From a virus: a stretch of 39,017 bases of DNA. Made by a program: the position numbers and the translations under genes. The stretch covers positions 1 through 39,017 of the IMG/VR virus record IMGVR_UViG_3300019093_000591. One strand, 5' to 3'. The notes beneath the pieces are model-generated. The model ran no database searches. It was not told where the DNA came from and saw only the letters and a program-made list of their open reading frames with translations. Positions within the stretch are counted from its first letter, which is position 1; each line of letters opens with the position of its first letter. Positions 1 to 5,663 of the stretch are shown piece by piece.

Positions 1-36
1 CAGGAGCAAACGGTTCGAATCCGTTATCCTCCACCA
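1..36 (+). tRNA. tRNA, 3' fragment cut by the window edge
   Basis: A T-arm (stem 9-13 with 21-25, loop 14-20 reading TTCGAAT) is followed by a seven-base acceptor strand at 26-32, discriminator A33 and an encoded CCA at 34-36. The anticodon lies outside the window, so the amino acid cannot be assigned. The 5' acceptor strand should read GGAGGAT. The bases before the T-stem may be the end of a long variable arm, but that is a guess. Confidence 0.85.
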
Positions 37-52
37 AGATAAGTAATAGTAG

Positions 53-126
53 GCCCTGTTAGTTAAGTGGTATAACACCTGTTTTGTAATCAGGTATTGG
101 CAGTTCGATTCTGTCACGGGGCACCA
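53..126 (+). tRNA. tRNA-Thr(UGU)
   Basis: A complete cloverleaf. The acceptor GCCCTGT pairs with 116-122 (one G-U), discriminator is A123 and CCA is encoded at 124-126. The anticodon loop reads TTTGTAA, giving anticodon TGT for threonine ACA codons; the pair closing the anticodon stem is a T-T mismatch. It lies 16 nt after the preceding tRNA, so the two are probably processed from one transcript. Confidence 0.93.
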
Positions 127-142
127 AGATAGCCAAAACATG

Positions 143-171
143 TTGACAGACATGTTGTCATATGTTATAAT
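143..171 (+). promoter_or_regulatory. Consensus sigma-70 promoter, TTGACA-17-TATAAT
   Basis: The -35 box TTGACA (143-148) and -10 box TATAAT (166-171) match the consensus exactly with a 17-bp spacer; the expected start is near 178. An inverted repeat, TGACA/TGTCA (about 145-161), overlaps the -35 box and spacer and could be a repressor site. It should make a strong promoter for host polymerase, reading into the leader and the gene at 464. Confidence 0.88.
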
Positions 172-177
172 AGTTTT

Positions 178-463
178 GTTGAGACAGAAATGTTTCAACC
201 GGTGAAGTGAAGGGTAGATGAGAATAGACACAAAGGCGTGAGCTTCATGCTTACTCCAAACTTACAACCATCTGAACAATGGAACGTGTTTATGTGATCC
301 GATCCCTAATAGAATGTCATTTGTTAATCGGAAATATATGGACCTCTGTGTATTGTATATTGCACATTGTCAAAGGAAGATTACAAACCTTCCGTTGCAT
401 ATTGTCCGGTCTATTACTTGACCTTTCATGGACCCGTCATTGTTGTTTGAATAAAGGAAGAAA
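178..463 (+). ncRNA. Structured leader or small RNA beginning with a GAAA-capped hairpin
   Basis: No convincing gene lies in these 286 nt. The predicted transcript starts with a 9-bp stem (178-186 with 191-199, one G-U) closed by a GAAA tetraloop, exactly where transcription from the upstream promoter should begin. A second hairpin, GTGAGC/GCTTAC (238-243 with 249-254), follows, and GGAAG/CTTCC pair near 375-393. A terminal GNRA hairpin is a known way to stabilise a 5' end. It may be a long 5' UTR, or a separate stable RNA like those in the T4 tRNA cluster. A 62-codon frame from 279 has no ribosome binding site and was not called. Confidence 0.5.
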
Positions 464-1039
464 ATGAATATCACACTGAGAAAAGCAAATGCTGTGCAGA
501 ACAGCATCAACGATACCATCAAAGGTATTAAGGTAGATTTCACCGTGGAACTCAACGAGTTTCAGGACGTAGAAGCTGCCATCACCAAGGCCAACTCTGA
601 TTTGGTTACCAATGATGGTCGCAGACAAAAGCTGACCATGGCTCTGTACAACATCCGTGCATTGGTTGGCACAGCCAACGCAGCCAGTGGTATCAACACA
701 GCCCTAGCCAAGGCAGCGTTCATTGACAAACGCATCGGTCAGCTAGAAGAACTGGCCAAGGCCACAGAGATTACTTCTTTGGAAGTGATCAAAGGCAAGT
801 TGGAAAAGATCAAGAACGACAAAGGCGAAACAAGCCGTCGTAGCATCTACGGTTACAATGACACTGTAAGTACCAGTGTGCTTGGTCGAGAACAAATTGC
901 ACAGGCAAAGGCAGAAGTGCTTAACCTGAAAAAGCAAAAACAACAGCTCAACGACGAAGTGCTTGAGTTGAACATCAAGACAGAGATTCCTCTGAGTGAT
1001 GATGTGGTGGCTTCACTGCAAGCAGAAGGCTTGCTGTAA
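464..1039 (+). CDS. Hypothetical phage protein, helical
   Basis: A 191-residue protein I cannot assign to a family. AAAGGAAG just upstream of the ATG is a good Shine-Dalgarno sequence. The middle and end are rich in Lys, Glu, Gln, Ala and Leu with heptad-like spacing (residues about 85-120 and 140-170), suggesting an alpha-helical, perhaps coiled-coil protein. There is no signal peptide or membrane segment. It is the first gene after the strong sigma-70 promoter and long structured leader, so it is likely made early and abundantly. Codon use is typical of a real gene. Confidence 0.8.
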   Translation: MNITLRKANAVQNSINDTIKGIKVDFTVELNEFQDVEAAITKANSDLVTNDGRRQKLTMALYNIRALVGTANAASGINTALAKAAFIDKRIGQLEELAKATEITSLEVIKGKLEKIKNDKGETSRRSIYGYNDTVSTSVLGREQIAQAKAEVLNLKKQKQQLNDEVLELNIKTEIPLSDDVVASLQAEGLL

Positions 1040-1046
1040 CAGACCC

Positions 1047-1062
1047 CGGGCGCCCTTGCCCG
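1047..1062 (+). terminator. GC hairpin after the 464-1039 gene (weak terminator candidate)
   Basis: CGGGC (1047-1051) pairs with GCCCG (1058-1062) around a six-base loop, eight bases after the stop codon. No T-run follows, so it is not a clear intrinsic terminator; it may instead be the first element of the structured region downstream. Confidence 0.35.
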
Positions 1063-1149
1063 TTATACAAAGGGGGTGGGGCAGTCACCATAAAGAGTGC
1101 TTGGTGTGTAGTGCATTGACCATCTGTGCTCTGTGATGGAGTGGCGGAG

Positions 1150-1341
1150 ACGCATTAGGTGAGGTTTAACACCTTCCCATAAGAATAAATGTTATGGACA
1201 GAGTAACAGCTCAGTCTAGGGCTCATGTGGTGTGAGTAGCTAGACACTTTAATAAAACACATTTTGCCTAAACATAGTTTAGGTTGGAAGGACTGCACAC
1301 CAGTGTCAACAAAAGTGCGAAGTGTGTTTTATTAATTTTAT
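1150..1341 (+). ncRNA. Candidate structured RNA with a three-way junction upstream of the initiator tRNA
   Basis: There is no gene between 1040 and 1341, but hairpins follow one another: 1157-1161 with 1170-1174; 1190-1194 with 1204-1208; 1214-1219 with 1240-1245, enclosing 1222-1225 with 1233-1236. Last comes an 18-bp helix, 1249-1266 with 1318-1335 (two G-U pairs). It encloses CCTAAAC/GTTTAGG (1267-1273 with 1277-1283) and ACTG/CAGT (1292-1295 with 1301-1304), forming a three-way junction. It ends 6 nt before the tRNA, so RNase P could free it. I do not recognise it as tmRNA, RNase P RNA or a known riboswitch. T4 encodes two stable RNAs of unknown function in its tRNA cluster, a possible parallel. 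Confidence 0.55.
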
Positions 1342-1417
1342 CGCGGGATGGAGAAGGTGGTATCTCGGAAGTCTCATAAGCTTCAGATCGTCGGTTCGAC
1401 TCCGACTCCCGCAACCA
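1342..1417 (+). tRNA. Initiator-type tRNA-Met(CAU)
   Basis: The anticodon loop CTCATAA gives CAT. C1342 faces A1413 at the end of the acceptor, the unpaired 1-72 position typical of bacterial initiator tRNA, and the next six pairs are intact. The 11-24 pair is A-T, also initiator-like. Encoded CCA is at 1415-1417. Unusually, the anticodon stem is GAAGT/GCTTC and lacks the three consecutive G-C pairs that mark initiators. It lies 19 nt before the omega gene. An elongator or lysidine-modified Ile tRNA is less likely because of the 1-72 mismatch. Confidence 0.85.
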
Positions 1418-1436
1418 GTTTTTACAAAGGCAAAAA

Positions 1437-1664
1437 ATGAAACTAACTGACAGCCGTGGTCCTAACATAGATACACAAAAATGTGTAGAACAAGCAGGAG
1501 GCAACAGATTTGATCTTGTACTCATAGCCACAGTAAGAGCTAGAGAATTATCTCGTAGACACAAGGCAGCAGGACATACCACTCAGGTAAATGCTCCTGT
1601 GAGTGCCTTGTTAGAAATCCAAGAAGGCAAGATAGGTAGAGATTATCTTAAAAGAGTAGAATAG
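1437..1664 (+). CDS. rpoZ: RNA polymerase omega subunit (RpoZ-like)
   Basis: A 75-residue homologue of omega, the small subunit that binds the beta' C-terminus and assists RNA polymerase assembly. Residues 21-38 (GGNRFDLVLIATVRAREL) carry the conserved core of the family and residues 54-66 match its second conserved helix (PVSALLEIQEGKI). It is shorter than E. coli omega (about 90 residues), like several short bacterial forms. AAAGG precedes the ATG by 7 nt. It sits between the initiator tRNA and tRNA-Pro on the same strand. On a phage it could replace host omega and alter promoter choice or polymerase assembly. Confidence 0.88.
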   Translation: MKLTDSRGPNIDTQKCVEQAGGNRFDLVLIATVRARELSRRHKAAGHTTQVNAPVSALLEIQEGKIGRDYLKRVE

Positions 1665-1667
1665 ATT

Positions 1668-1744
1668 CGGAGTGTGGCGCAGCCTGGTAGCGCACCTGGT
1701 TTGGGACCAGGGGGTCCAAGGTTCGAATCCTTGTACTCCGACCA
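1668..1744 (+). tRNA. tRNA-Pro(UGG)
   Basis: A full 77-nt cloverleaf strongly resembling bacterial proline tRNAs. Acceptor CGGAGTG pairs with 1734-1740, the anticodon loop is TTTGGGA with TGG as anticodon, the T-arm is AAGG-TTCGAAT-CCTT, and A1741 plus CCA ends the gene. It starts three bases after the omega stop codon. Confidence 0.95.
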
Positions 1745-1769
1745 AGGTCAGCTGATAAGTAAAGACAAT

Positions 1770-1843
1770 GCGGGATTAGTTTAATGGTAAAACAGCAGAT
1801 TTCCAATCTTCGGTCAAGAGTTCGATTCTCTTATCCCGCTCCA
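1770..1843 (+). tRNA. tRNA-Gly(UCC)
   Basis: Acceptor GCGGGAT pairs with 1833-1839, the discriminator is T1840 as in bacterial glycine tRNAs, and CCA is encoded at 1841-1843. The anticodon loop TTTCCAA gives TCC, reading GGA/GGG codons. It ends 8 nt before the next gene. Confidence 0.94.
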
Positions 1844-1851
1844 AGGACGCC

Positions 1852-2427
1852 ATGCAGGTAGTAGATCAAACACAGCTTGTTCGTAAATTCAATTTTAGCA
1901 GTGTTATCACTGAGCAAGATGATGCTGTGGCCTGCAACATTATCAAAAATATTGTTGCCGACGGCAACTACTTTACCAATAGCCCCAAGTTTCAAACCAA
2001 AGAGAATATATTTGCTAGATCAGAACCGGTATGGCTGAAATACAGAATGAGCTTTATGTTCAGCCTATTCATGTATCTAGGTCGTGAAGTCAAAGTATCA
2101 GAGATGATGGCCTGGAGTTTTATGACCAATCTCCAGGGTGCCGAAAATCGTGAAAATCTGTGGCACAATCATTGGCATCCAAAAAATCCCAATAGTAAAA
2201 TGTTCAGCGGAGTATACTATCTGCATATTCCCAGCGATGTCAAAGATCTCGATTATTGCGGCACAGAGATAGCACCCAATGGTGTGGAACAAGACGGAAA
2301 ATATTTTATCAAACCCACAGCGGGCCATTGGATCATTTATCCTAGTGATACCTGGCACCGTCCAGGTATTGTGCAGAGCAACCAATATCGTTTCATATTG
2401 GCAGCAGACATAGAAGTGAATGGCTAA
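1852..2427 (+). CDS. 2OG-Fe(II) oxygenase family protein
   Basis: A 191-residue protein resembling the small phage Fe(II)/2-oxoglutarate oxygenases of the 2OG-FeII_Oxy_5 type. The metal-binding region is WHNHWHP (104-110) followed by SGVYYLHIP (119-127); the distal histidine is in PSDTWHRPG (164-172), and R180 in the last strand can bind 2-oxoglutarate. Such enzymes hydroxylate or otherwise oxidise proteins, lipids or small molecules; the substrate is unknown. AAGGA lies just before the start, between the tRNA-Gly CCA and the ATG. It overlaps the next gene by 8 nt. Confidence 0.82.
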   Translation: MQVVDQTQLVRKFNFSSVITEQDDAVACNIIKNIVADGNYFTNSPKFQTKENIFARSEPVWLKYRMSFMFSLFMYLGREVKVSEMMAWSFMTNLQGAENRENLWHNHWHPKNPNSKMFSGVYYLHIPSDVKDLDYCGTEIAPNGVEQDGKYFIKPTAGHWIIYPSDTWHRPGIVQSNQYRFILAADIEVNG

Positions 2428-3115
2428 TGTTTTAATAATCGGGGACAGCTGGGGCGTTCCAAATTACCCACCATCACACTACGGAGATGTTGACCGCGCT
2501 CATATAGGTGATCCTCCCGAAATACATACCGAATTTTTACTTCGAAGCATTGGACACACTGTAGTTAATTGTTCAATTAATGCCAAGGGAAATTTAACCA
2601 GTATCTTAAAAGGTATTGAATATAGTCAATCAAATCCTGTGGATTGGATAGTTTGGTTCCACACTGAAATGCTACGCGATTCTTATCTAAATGGTATGAA
2701 CAACACCTACTATAAAATAAATGAGTTAGTAGAATCAATTTCTGAAATAATATATAAAAAATTTCAAGAACTAAAACGAATTAGTGAAGCTAGCTCTATC
2801 GTGATCGGTGGGCAGGCCCCGGTATTGGATAGTTTTTATAAGCATACCTCAGCAGACTATGTCAAACGAGATTGGCGCGGAGAGATTTTAAATCGTGAAT
2901 TTCCCATAGTACATTCAATCTGCGCCCTTGATCTTTTAGAAAGCCCATACTGTACAAATACCATAGAAGAAAAATTGAGGCTGCTAGATCAGCATAAAAT
3001 TATTCTAGATGCAATGTCTGAATCCCCTGACTTTCCGGATCGATGTCACCCTGGTCAGCGACCGCATGCTGAATTGTGTGTATGGTTAGAAAAAATAATT
3101 GGCTCCTATAGTTAA
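2420..3115 (+). CDS. SGNH/GDSL-hydrolase-like protein
   Basis: A 231-residue protein with a GDSWG nucleophile motif at residues 8-12 and a C-terminal DxxH pair (D207, H210 in DRCHPG), the arrangement of SGNH hydrolases, which act as esterases, lipases or carbohydrate acetyl-esterases. N71-like Asn and Gly blocks are hard to place by eye, so activity is not certain. It is translationally coupled to the preceding oxygenase. Its last four codons and stop lie inside the 5' part of tRNA-Thr(GGU), a 14-nt overlap. It is one of five related proteins in the window. Confidence 0.75.
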   Translation: MANVLIIGDSWGVPNYPPSHYGDVDRAHIGDPPEIHTEFLLRSIGHTVVNCSINAKGNLTSILKGIEYSQSNPVDWIVWFHTEMLRDSYLNGMNNTYYKINELVESISEIIYKKFQELKRISEASSIVIGGQAPVLDSFYKHTSADYVKRDWRGEILNREFPIVHSICALDLLESPYCTNTIEEKLRLLDQHKIILDAMSESPDFPDRCHPGQRPHAELCVWLEKIIGSYS

Positions 3116-3175
3116 ATGGCATAACGCATCCTTGGTAAGGATGTATTTCAAGTTCGATTCTTGGTTGGAGCACCA
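3102..3175 (+). tRNA. tRNA-Thr(GGU)
   Basis: The anticodon arm is perfect: CATCC/GGATG around TTGGTAA, giving GGT for ACC/ACU codons. The acceptor GCTCCTA pairs with 3165-3171 except for one T-T mismatch; A3172 and CCA follow. The 5' end overlaps the stop codon of the SGNH-like gene. With tRNA-Thr(UGU) it gives the phage wide threonine coverage. Confidence 0.92.
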
Positions 3176-3176
3176 C

Positions 3177-3205
3177 TTGACAATTTCTAAAAAAGACTGT
3201 ATAAT
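3177..3205 (+). promoter_or_regulatory. Consensus sigma-70 promoter, TTGACA-17-TATAAT
   Basis: TTGACA (3177-3182) and TATAAT (3200-3205) are both exact with a 17-bp spacer. The -35 box begins one base after the tRNA CCA. Predicted start is near 3212, leaving a 16-nt leader that contains AAGGAG (3217-3222) before the ATG at 3228. It should drive the metalloprotease, IF-1, phosphatase and small gene up to the terminator at 4664. Confidence 0.9.
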
Positions 3206-3227
3206 AAATGAAATACAAGGAGCTCTT

Positions 3228-3680
3228 ATGGAAATTGAAGTAGTTGCTCGCAAGAGCGCCAGTAAAACTCTTATCGAAAACTGTCTGCAGATCTATAAGA
3301 AAGAATTAAATTTGACCAACAGTACCTACGGGCTTGTGGTATTTACAGAACGAGGTATGAGTGCTAAAGAAGGCATGCGAGGCAGTGTGTTCAAACTAGG
3401 ACCAAAAATCATCGGCATGGTCATAGACACTGGTCTAGACCTAGAAAGATTGATCATTGCTTTAGCGCACGAAATGGTGCATGTCAAGCAGTATGCTCGA
3501 GGGCAAATCACACATGGTCGTACTCTAAACAGTAAGTTTTGGATGGGCAAAAAATATCGACTTCCATATTATGATCTTCCCTGGGAAGTAGAAGCGTTTA
3601 GCAAGGAACGAGTGTTAGCTAACAAGGTTTTTCAAATTATAGACAACCCAACAAAATCAAAGAAAAATGGCAAAAAGTGA
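3228..3680 (+). CDS. HExxH zinc metalloprotease-like protein (SprT-like)
   Basis: A 150-residue protein with HEMVHVKQ at residues 81-88, a zincin HExxH site (H81, E82, H85), followed by a region with further His and Glu residues (W130-E135 area) that could supply the third ligand. It resembles SprT-like putative metallopeptidases of phages. The reading frame is open from 3099, but ATG 3228 is chosen: AAGGAG is 5 nt upstream and the promoter start lies at about 3212. It is the first gene of the operon and overlaps IF-1 by 14 nt. Target proteins are unknown. Confidence 0.72.
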   Translation: MEIEVVARKSASKTLIENCLQIYKKELNLTNSTYGLVVFTERGMSAKEGMRGSVFKLGPKIIGMVIDTGLDLERLIIALAHEMVHVKQYARGQITHGRTLNSKFWMGKKYRLPYYDLPWEVEAFSKERVLANKVFQIIDNPTKSKKNGKK

Positions 3681-3885
3681 TCTTATAGAATTAACTGGTG
3701 CTATCGAAGAAGTACTGCCAGGTAACATGTTTAGAGTTAAGGTAGATAATCTGCCTAACATTCTTACCTGCTATACCAGTGGTAAATTAAAACAGCACAA
3801 GATAAAAATTATCTTAGGCGACAGAGTAAAAATTGAAGTCAGCCCATATGATCTAACCAAAGGTCGTGTGACCTACCGATTATAA
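3667..3885 (+). CDS. infA: Translation initiation factor IF-1
   Basis: A 72-residue protein of the exact size and character of bacterial IF-1, a single OB-fold. It opens MAKSDLIELTGAIEEVLPGN, keeps MFRVKVDN (residues 20-27) and SGKLKQHKIKIILGDRV (38-54), and ends SPYDLTKGRVTYRL (58-71), all landmarks of the family. IF-1 binds the 30S A site and works with IF-2 and IF-3 during initiation. The gene is complete and key basic residues are retained, so it looks functional. It overlaps the upstream protease gene by 14 nt and lies 10 nt before the phosphatase. A phage-borne IF-1 is unusual. Confidence 0.92.
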   Translation: MAKSDLIELTGAIEEVLPGNMFRVKVDNLPNILTCYTSGKLKQHKIKIILGDRVKIEVSPYDLTKGRVTYRL

Positions 3886-3895
3886 GGAAAACATT

Positions 3896-4456
3896 ATGCC
3901 GTGGATTCAAAACGTAGGTTTGGGCGATATTAAAAGAGGACTTCACATTGACCCCGGAGTCAACTCTATGTTGATTCAAATTGTTGATCCAGATATGGAG
4001 TTTCCTACACCTAAGTATTCTTTCAAAGAAATCCATCAATTTAAATTCTTGGACATTGAAGAAAAAGACTTTGCACTAGACGAAGCCATGCGTTGTAGTC
4101 AAGAGCAGGCCAATGAGCTTGTTCGATTGTTGCAACATGCATTAGAGCAGAGAATGAATGTTATAGTTCATTGTCATGCTGGTGTTTGCCGTAGCGGGGC
4201 TGTGTGCGAAATTGGTGTTATGCTAGGCTTTGGTGATACTGAAGTATTTCGTAGCCCTAATCTGCTGGTCAAGCATCGCATGATGAAGTCACTGAGTTGG
4301 ACCTACGACCCCGATGAGCCCCACAGTATCAATGGTGTAACCACTGAGTTTGGTATCATTCTCCCCAAGGAAATAGAGTGGGCCAATGACAACGAAAAAG
4401 TTTTTGTCTTGGCCGCAGAACGCAGAGCACGTAGAGAAAGAGAAGGTGACATATGA
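3896..4456 (+). CDS. Protein tyrosine/dual-specificity phosphatase-like protein
   Basis: A 186-residue protein with HCHAGVCRSG at residues 92-101, the CX5R phosphate-binding loop (C93, R99) of cysteine-dependent phosphatases. A preceding Asp/Glu-rich segment (residues 53-63) may supply the general acid. Target could be a phosphoprotein or nucleotide. The start is fixed by TAAGGA 8 nt upstream; the 16-nt start region TAAGGAAAACATTATG (3883-3898) recurs exactly at the histone-like gene (38523-38538). The C-terminus is strongly charged (ERRARREREGDI). It overlaps the next gene by 4 nt (ATGA). Confidence 0.82.
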   Translation: MPWIQNVGLGDIKRGLHIDPGVNSMLIQIVDPDMEFPTPKYSFKEIHQFKFLDIEEKDFALDEAMRCSQEQANELVRLLQHALEQRMNVIVHCHAGVCRSGAVCEIGVMLGFGDTEVFRSPNLLVKHRMMKSLSWTYDPDEPHSINGVTTEFGIILPKEIEWANDNEKVFVLAAERRARREREGDI

Positions 4457-4644
4457 TTAGATTAAATATATTTGAATTAAACAAAATCAAAAAAATCTGT
4501 GAGGAAGTTGGTACAGAATACTTTACGCTAGAACAAGATAACAGTTCTGGTATTGGAAGTGTTCTTACATTCACCTACGAGACAGAAATCGCAGATTATC
4601 CTGCTACAGTAACTATCGAAGTGTCGGGTGTAGAAAATTGGTAA
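4453..4644 (+). CDS. Small hypothetical protein
   Basis: A 63-residue protein of unknown family, coupled to the phosphatase by an ATGA overlap. It begins with an amphipathic helix (residues 5-20) followed by beta-rich sequence with alternating hydrophobic residues (34-61). No cysteine pair, signal or membrane segment stands out. It is the last gene before a strong terminator. Confidence 0.6.
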   Translation: MIRLNIFELNKIKKICEEVGTEYFTLEQDNSSGIGSVLTFTYETEIADYPATVTIEVSGVENW

Positions 4645-4663
4645 CCGTGGTGTTTCTACAACA

Positions 4664-4696
4664 CCCCGTCGATTTTGGTTGACGGGGTTTCTTTTT
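4664..4696 (+). terminator. Intrinsic terminator
   Basis: CCCCGTC (4664-4670) pairs with GACGGGG (4681-4687), followed by TTTCTTTTT. A competing hairpin, GGTGTT/AACACC (4649-4654 with 4660-4665), shares two bases with it, so the two are mutually exclusive at their edges. The 3' arm of the terminator contains the -35 box of the next promoter. Confidence 0.88.
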
Positions 4697-4707
4697 GGCG
4701 TTATAAT
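4679..4707 (+). promoter_or_regulatory. Sigma-70 promoter overlapping the terminator
   Basis: TTGACG (4679-4684), a 17-bp spacer and TATAAT (4702-4707). The -35 box lies in the terminator loop and 3' arm. The predicted start is 4714, which is the A of the next gene's ATG. Confidence 0.75.
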
Positions 4708-4713
4708 AGTGGC

Positions 4714-4914
4714 ATGATACAAGTAAAAAGCAAAACAAAAACAAAAGAATTTGAAACCCTAGACCTAGCAATGACTTGGGCCAAGCATGTGAATGAGTTC
4801 GTTACCATCACAGTTAACGGAATGGAAATAGTAGGACGATTTGGAGCAGACAGCATTGTTGAGGGCAAATGCCCAGACGGTGTCGACTACACCTGGAAAA
4901 AACGTAGAATTTAA
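4714..4914 (+). CDS. Small hypothetical protein, probably from a leaderless mRNA
   Basis: A 66-residue protein of unknown family (MIQVKSKTKTKEF...). The frame stays open to 4675 through the terminator, but ATG 4714 coincides with the predicted transcription start and no Shine-Dalgarno sequence precedes it, so a leaderless mRNA is likely. The product has a short helix (about residues 17-28) and a beta-rich C-terminal half ending in basic residues (KKRRI). It is followed 15 nt later by the metallophosphoesterase gene. Confidence 0.6.
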   Translation: MIQVKSKTKTKEFETLDLAMTWAKHVNEFVTITVNGMEIVGRFGADSIVEGKCPDGVDYTWKKRRI

Positions 4915-4929
4915 AGAAAGGAGGGCATT

Positions 4930-5520
4930 ATGCCTAGTGTATTTTTAGTAAGCGACACGCACTTTGGACACACCGGTGTTTGCCGCTTCACACGTAACGA
5001 TGGTGTTACAAAGTTACGTCCATGGGACTCTGCCGAGGAAATGGACGAAGCAATGGTCAAGGCGTGGAACGAACGGGTAAAACCCACTGACAAGGTCTAC
5101 CACTTGGGTGACGTTGTGATCAACCGCAAGGCCTTGGGCATTATGCGTAGGTTAAACGGTGACAAGGTGTTGATCCGCGGTAATCACGACATCTTTAGAG
5201 ATAGTGAATATCGTGAACACTTTAGAGAATTACGGGCATATCACGTTATGAACGGAATGATCTTGAGTCATATTCCTATTCACTCAGAAAGTTTGGGTCG
5301 TTTTGGTACCAACATACACGGGCATACACATGCTAATCGTGTCATGTTGCCCGGGTTTGGTGGTAAGATCACTGACATCGTAGATACTCGTTATCACTGC
5401 GTTTGTGTGGAACAGACCCCTGATTTTGCTCCTATTTTGTTTGAAGATGTTATTAAACGCATCGAAGAAGAAGGTGGCAGCATAGGATTCAAATCCGGAA
5501 ACGGACCTATAGCAGATTAG
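4930..5520 (+). CDS. Calcineurin-like metallophosphoesterase
   Basis: A 196-residue protein carrying the whole motif series of binuclear metallophosphoesterases: SDTHFGH (8-14), GDV (60-62), GNHD (84-87), H114 in SHIPIH and GHTH (131-134). Such phage enzymes act as phosphodiesterases or phosphatases on nucleotides or proteins. AAAGGAGGG gives a near-perfect ribosome binding site. It is likely co-transcribed with the 66-residue gene and ended by the UUCG hairpin at 5572. Confidence 0.9.
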   Translation: MPSVFLVSDTHFGHTGVCRFTRNDGVTKLRPWDSAEEMDEAMVKAWNERVKPTDKVYHLGDVVINRKALGIMRRLNGDKVLIRGNHDIFRDSEYREHFRELRAYHVMNGMILSHIPIHSESLGRFGTNIHGHTHANRVMLPGFGGKITDIVDTRYHCVCVEQTPDFAPILFEDVIKRIEEEGGSIGFKSGNGPIAD

Positions 5521-5571
5521 GACGTAGTTCTATATTAGGCGCTAGCCCCAAGGCGCTTTATAAAAAGGGCA

Positions 5572-5599
5572 AAATAGCACCTTCGGGTGCTATTTTTTT
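5572..5599 (+). terminator. Intrinsic terminator with UUCG tetraloop
   Basis: AAATAGCACC (5572-5581) and GGTGCTATTT (5586-5595) form a perfect 10-bp stem closed by TTCG, with a run of seven T including the stem end. It ends transcription of the metallophosphoesterase. Confidence 0.93.
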
Positions 5600-5623
5600 G
5601 ACTCTATGTTCTGATATCCGCGG

Positions 5624-5631
5624 CATAAATA
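5624..5631 (+). promoter_or_regulatory. T4-type late promoter, CATAAATA
   Basis: Seven of eight bases match the T4 late consensus TATAAATA. With T4 spacing the start would be near 5637, giving a 27-nt leader that contains AGGAG (5651-5655) before the tail-fibre-like gene. Confidence 0.6.
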
Positions 5632-5663
5632 TATGTGGTAGAACAATTCCAGGAGTTATAGAT

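Noticed and set aside
279-467. 62-codon frame in the leader after the 143 promoter
   Set aside because: No ribosome binding site, no family resemblance, overlaps the real start region at 464 and lies in structured leader sequence.
1150-1210. Possible class II tRNA, with a D-arm-like segment and AGGTG/CACCT hairpin
   Set aside because: There is no acceptor pairing, T-loop or CCA, and the hairpin loop is eight bases.
1040-1341. tmRNA, RNase P RNA, hammerhead ribozyme or group I intron in the intergenic region
   Set aside because: None of their core motifs (tRNA-like end with tag frame, P4 core, CUGAUGA/GAAA, P/Q/R/S elements) could be found.
1268-1582. - strand frame across the initiator tRNA and rpoZ
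   Set aside because: It is antisense to the tRNA and the omega gene and encodes no recognisable protein.
3099-3227. N-terminal extension of the metalloprotease frame
   Set aside because: It would be read through tRNA-Thr(GGU) and the promoter; AAGGAG and the promoter start support ATG 3228.
4453-4914. The two small genes as RiPP precursor peptides for the radical SAM enzymes
   Set aside because: They lie far from the island, use early promoters and lack a leader-core layout or Cys/Gly-rich core.
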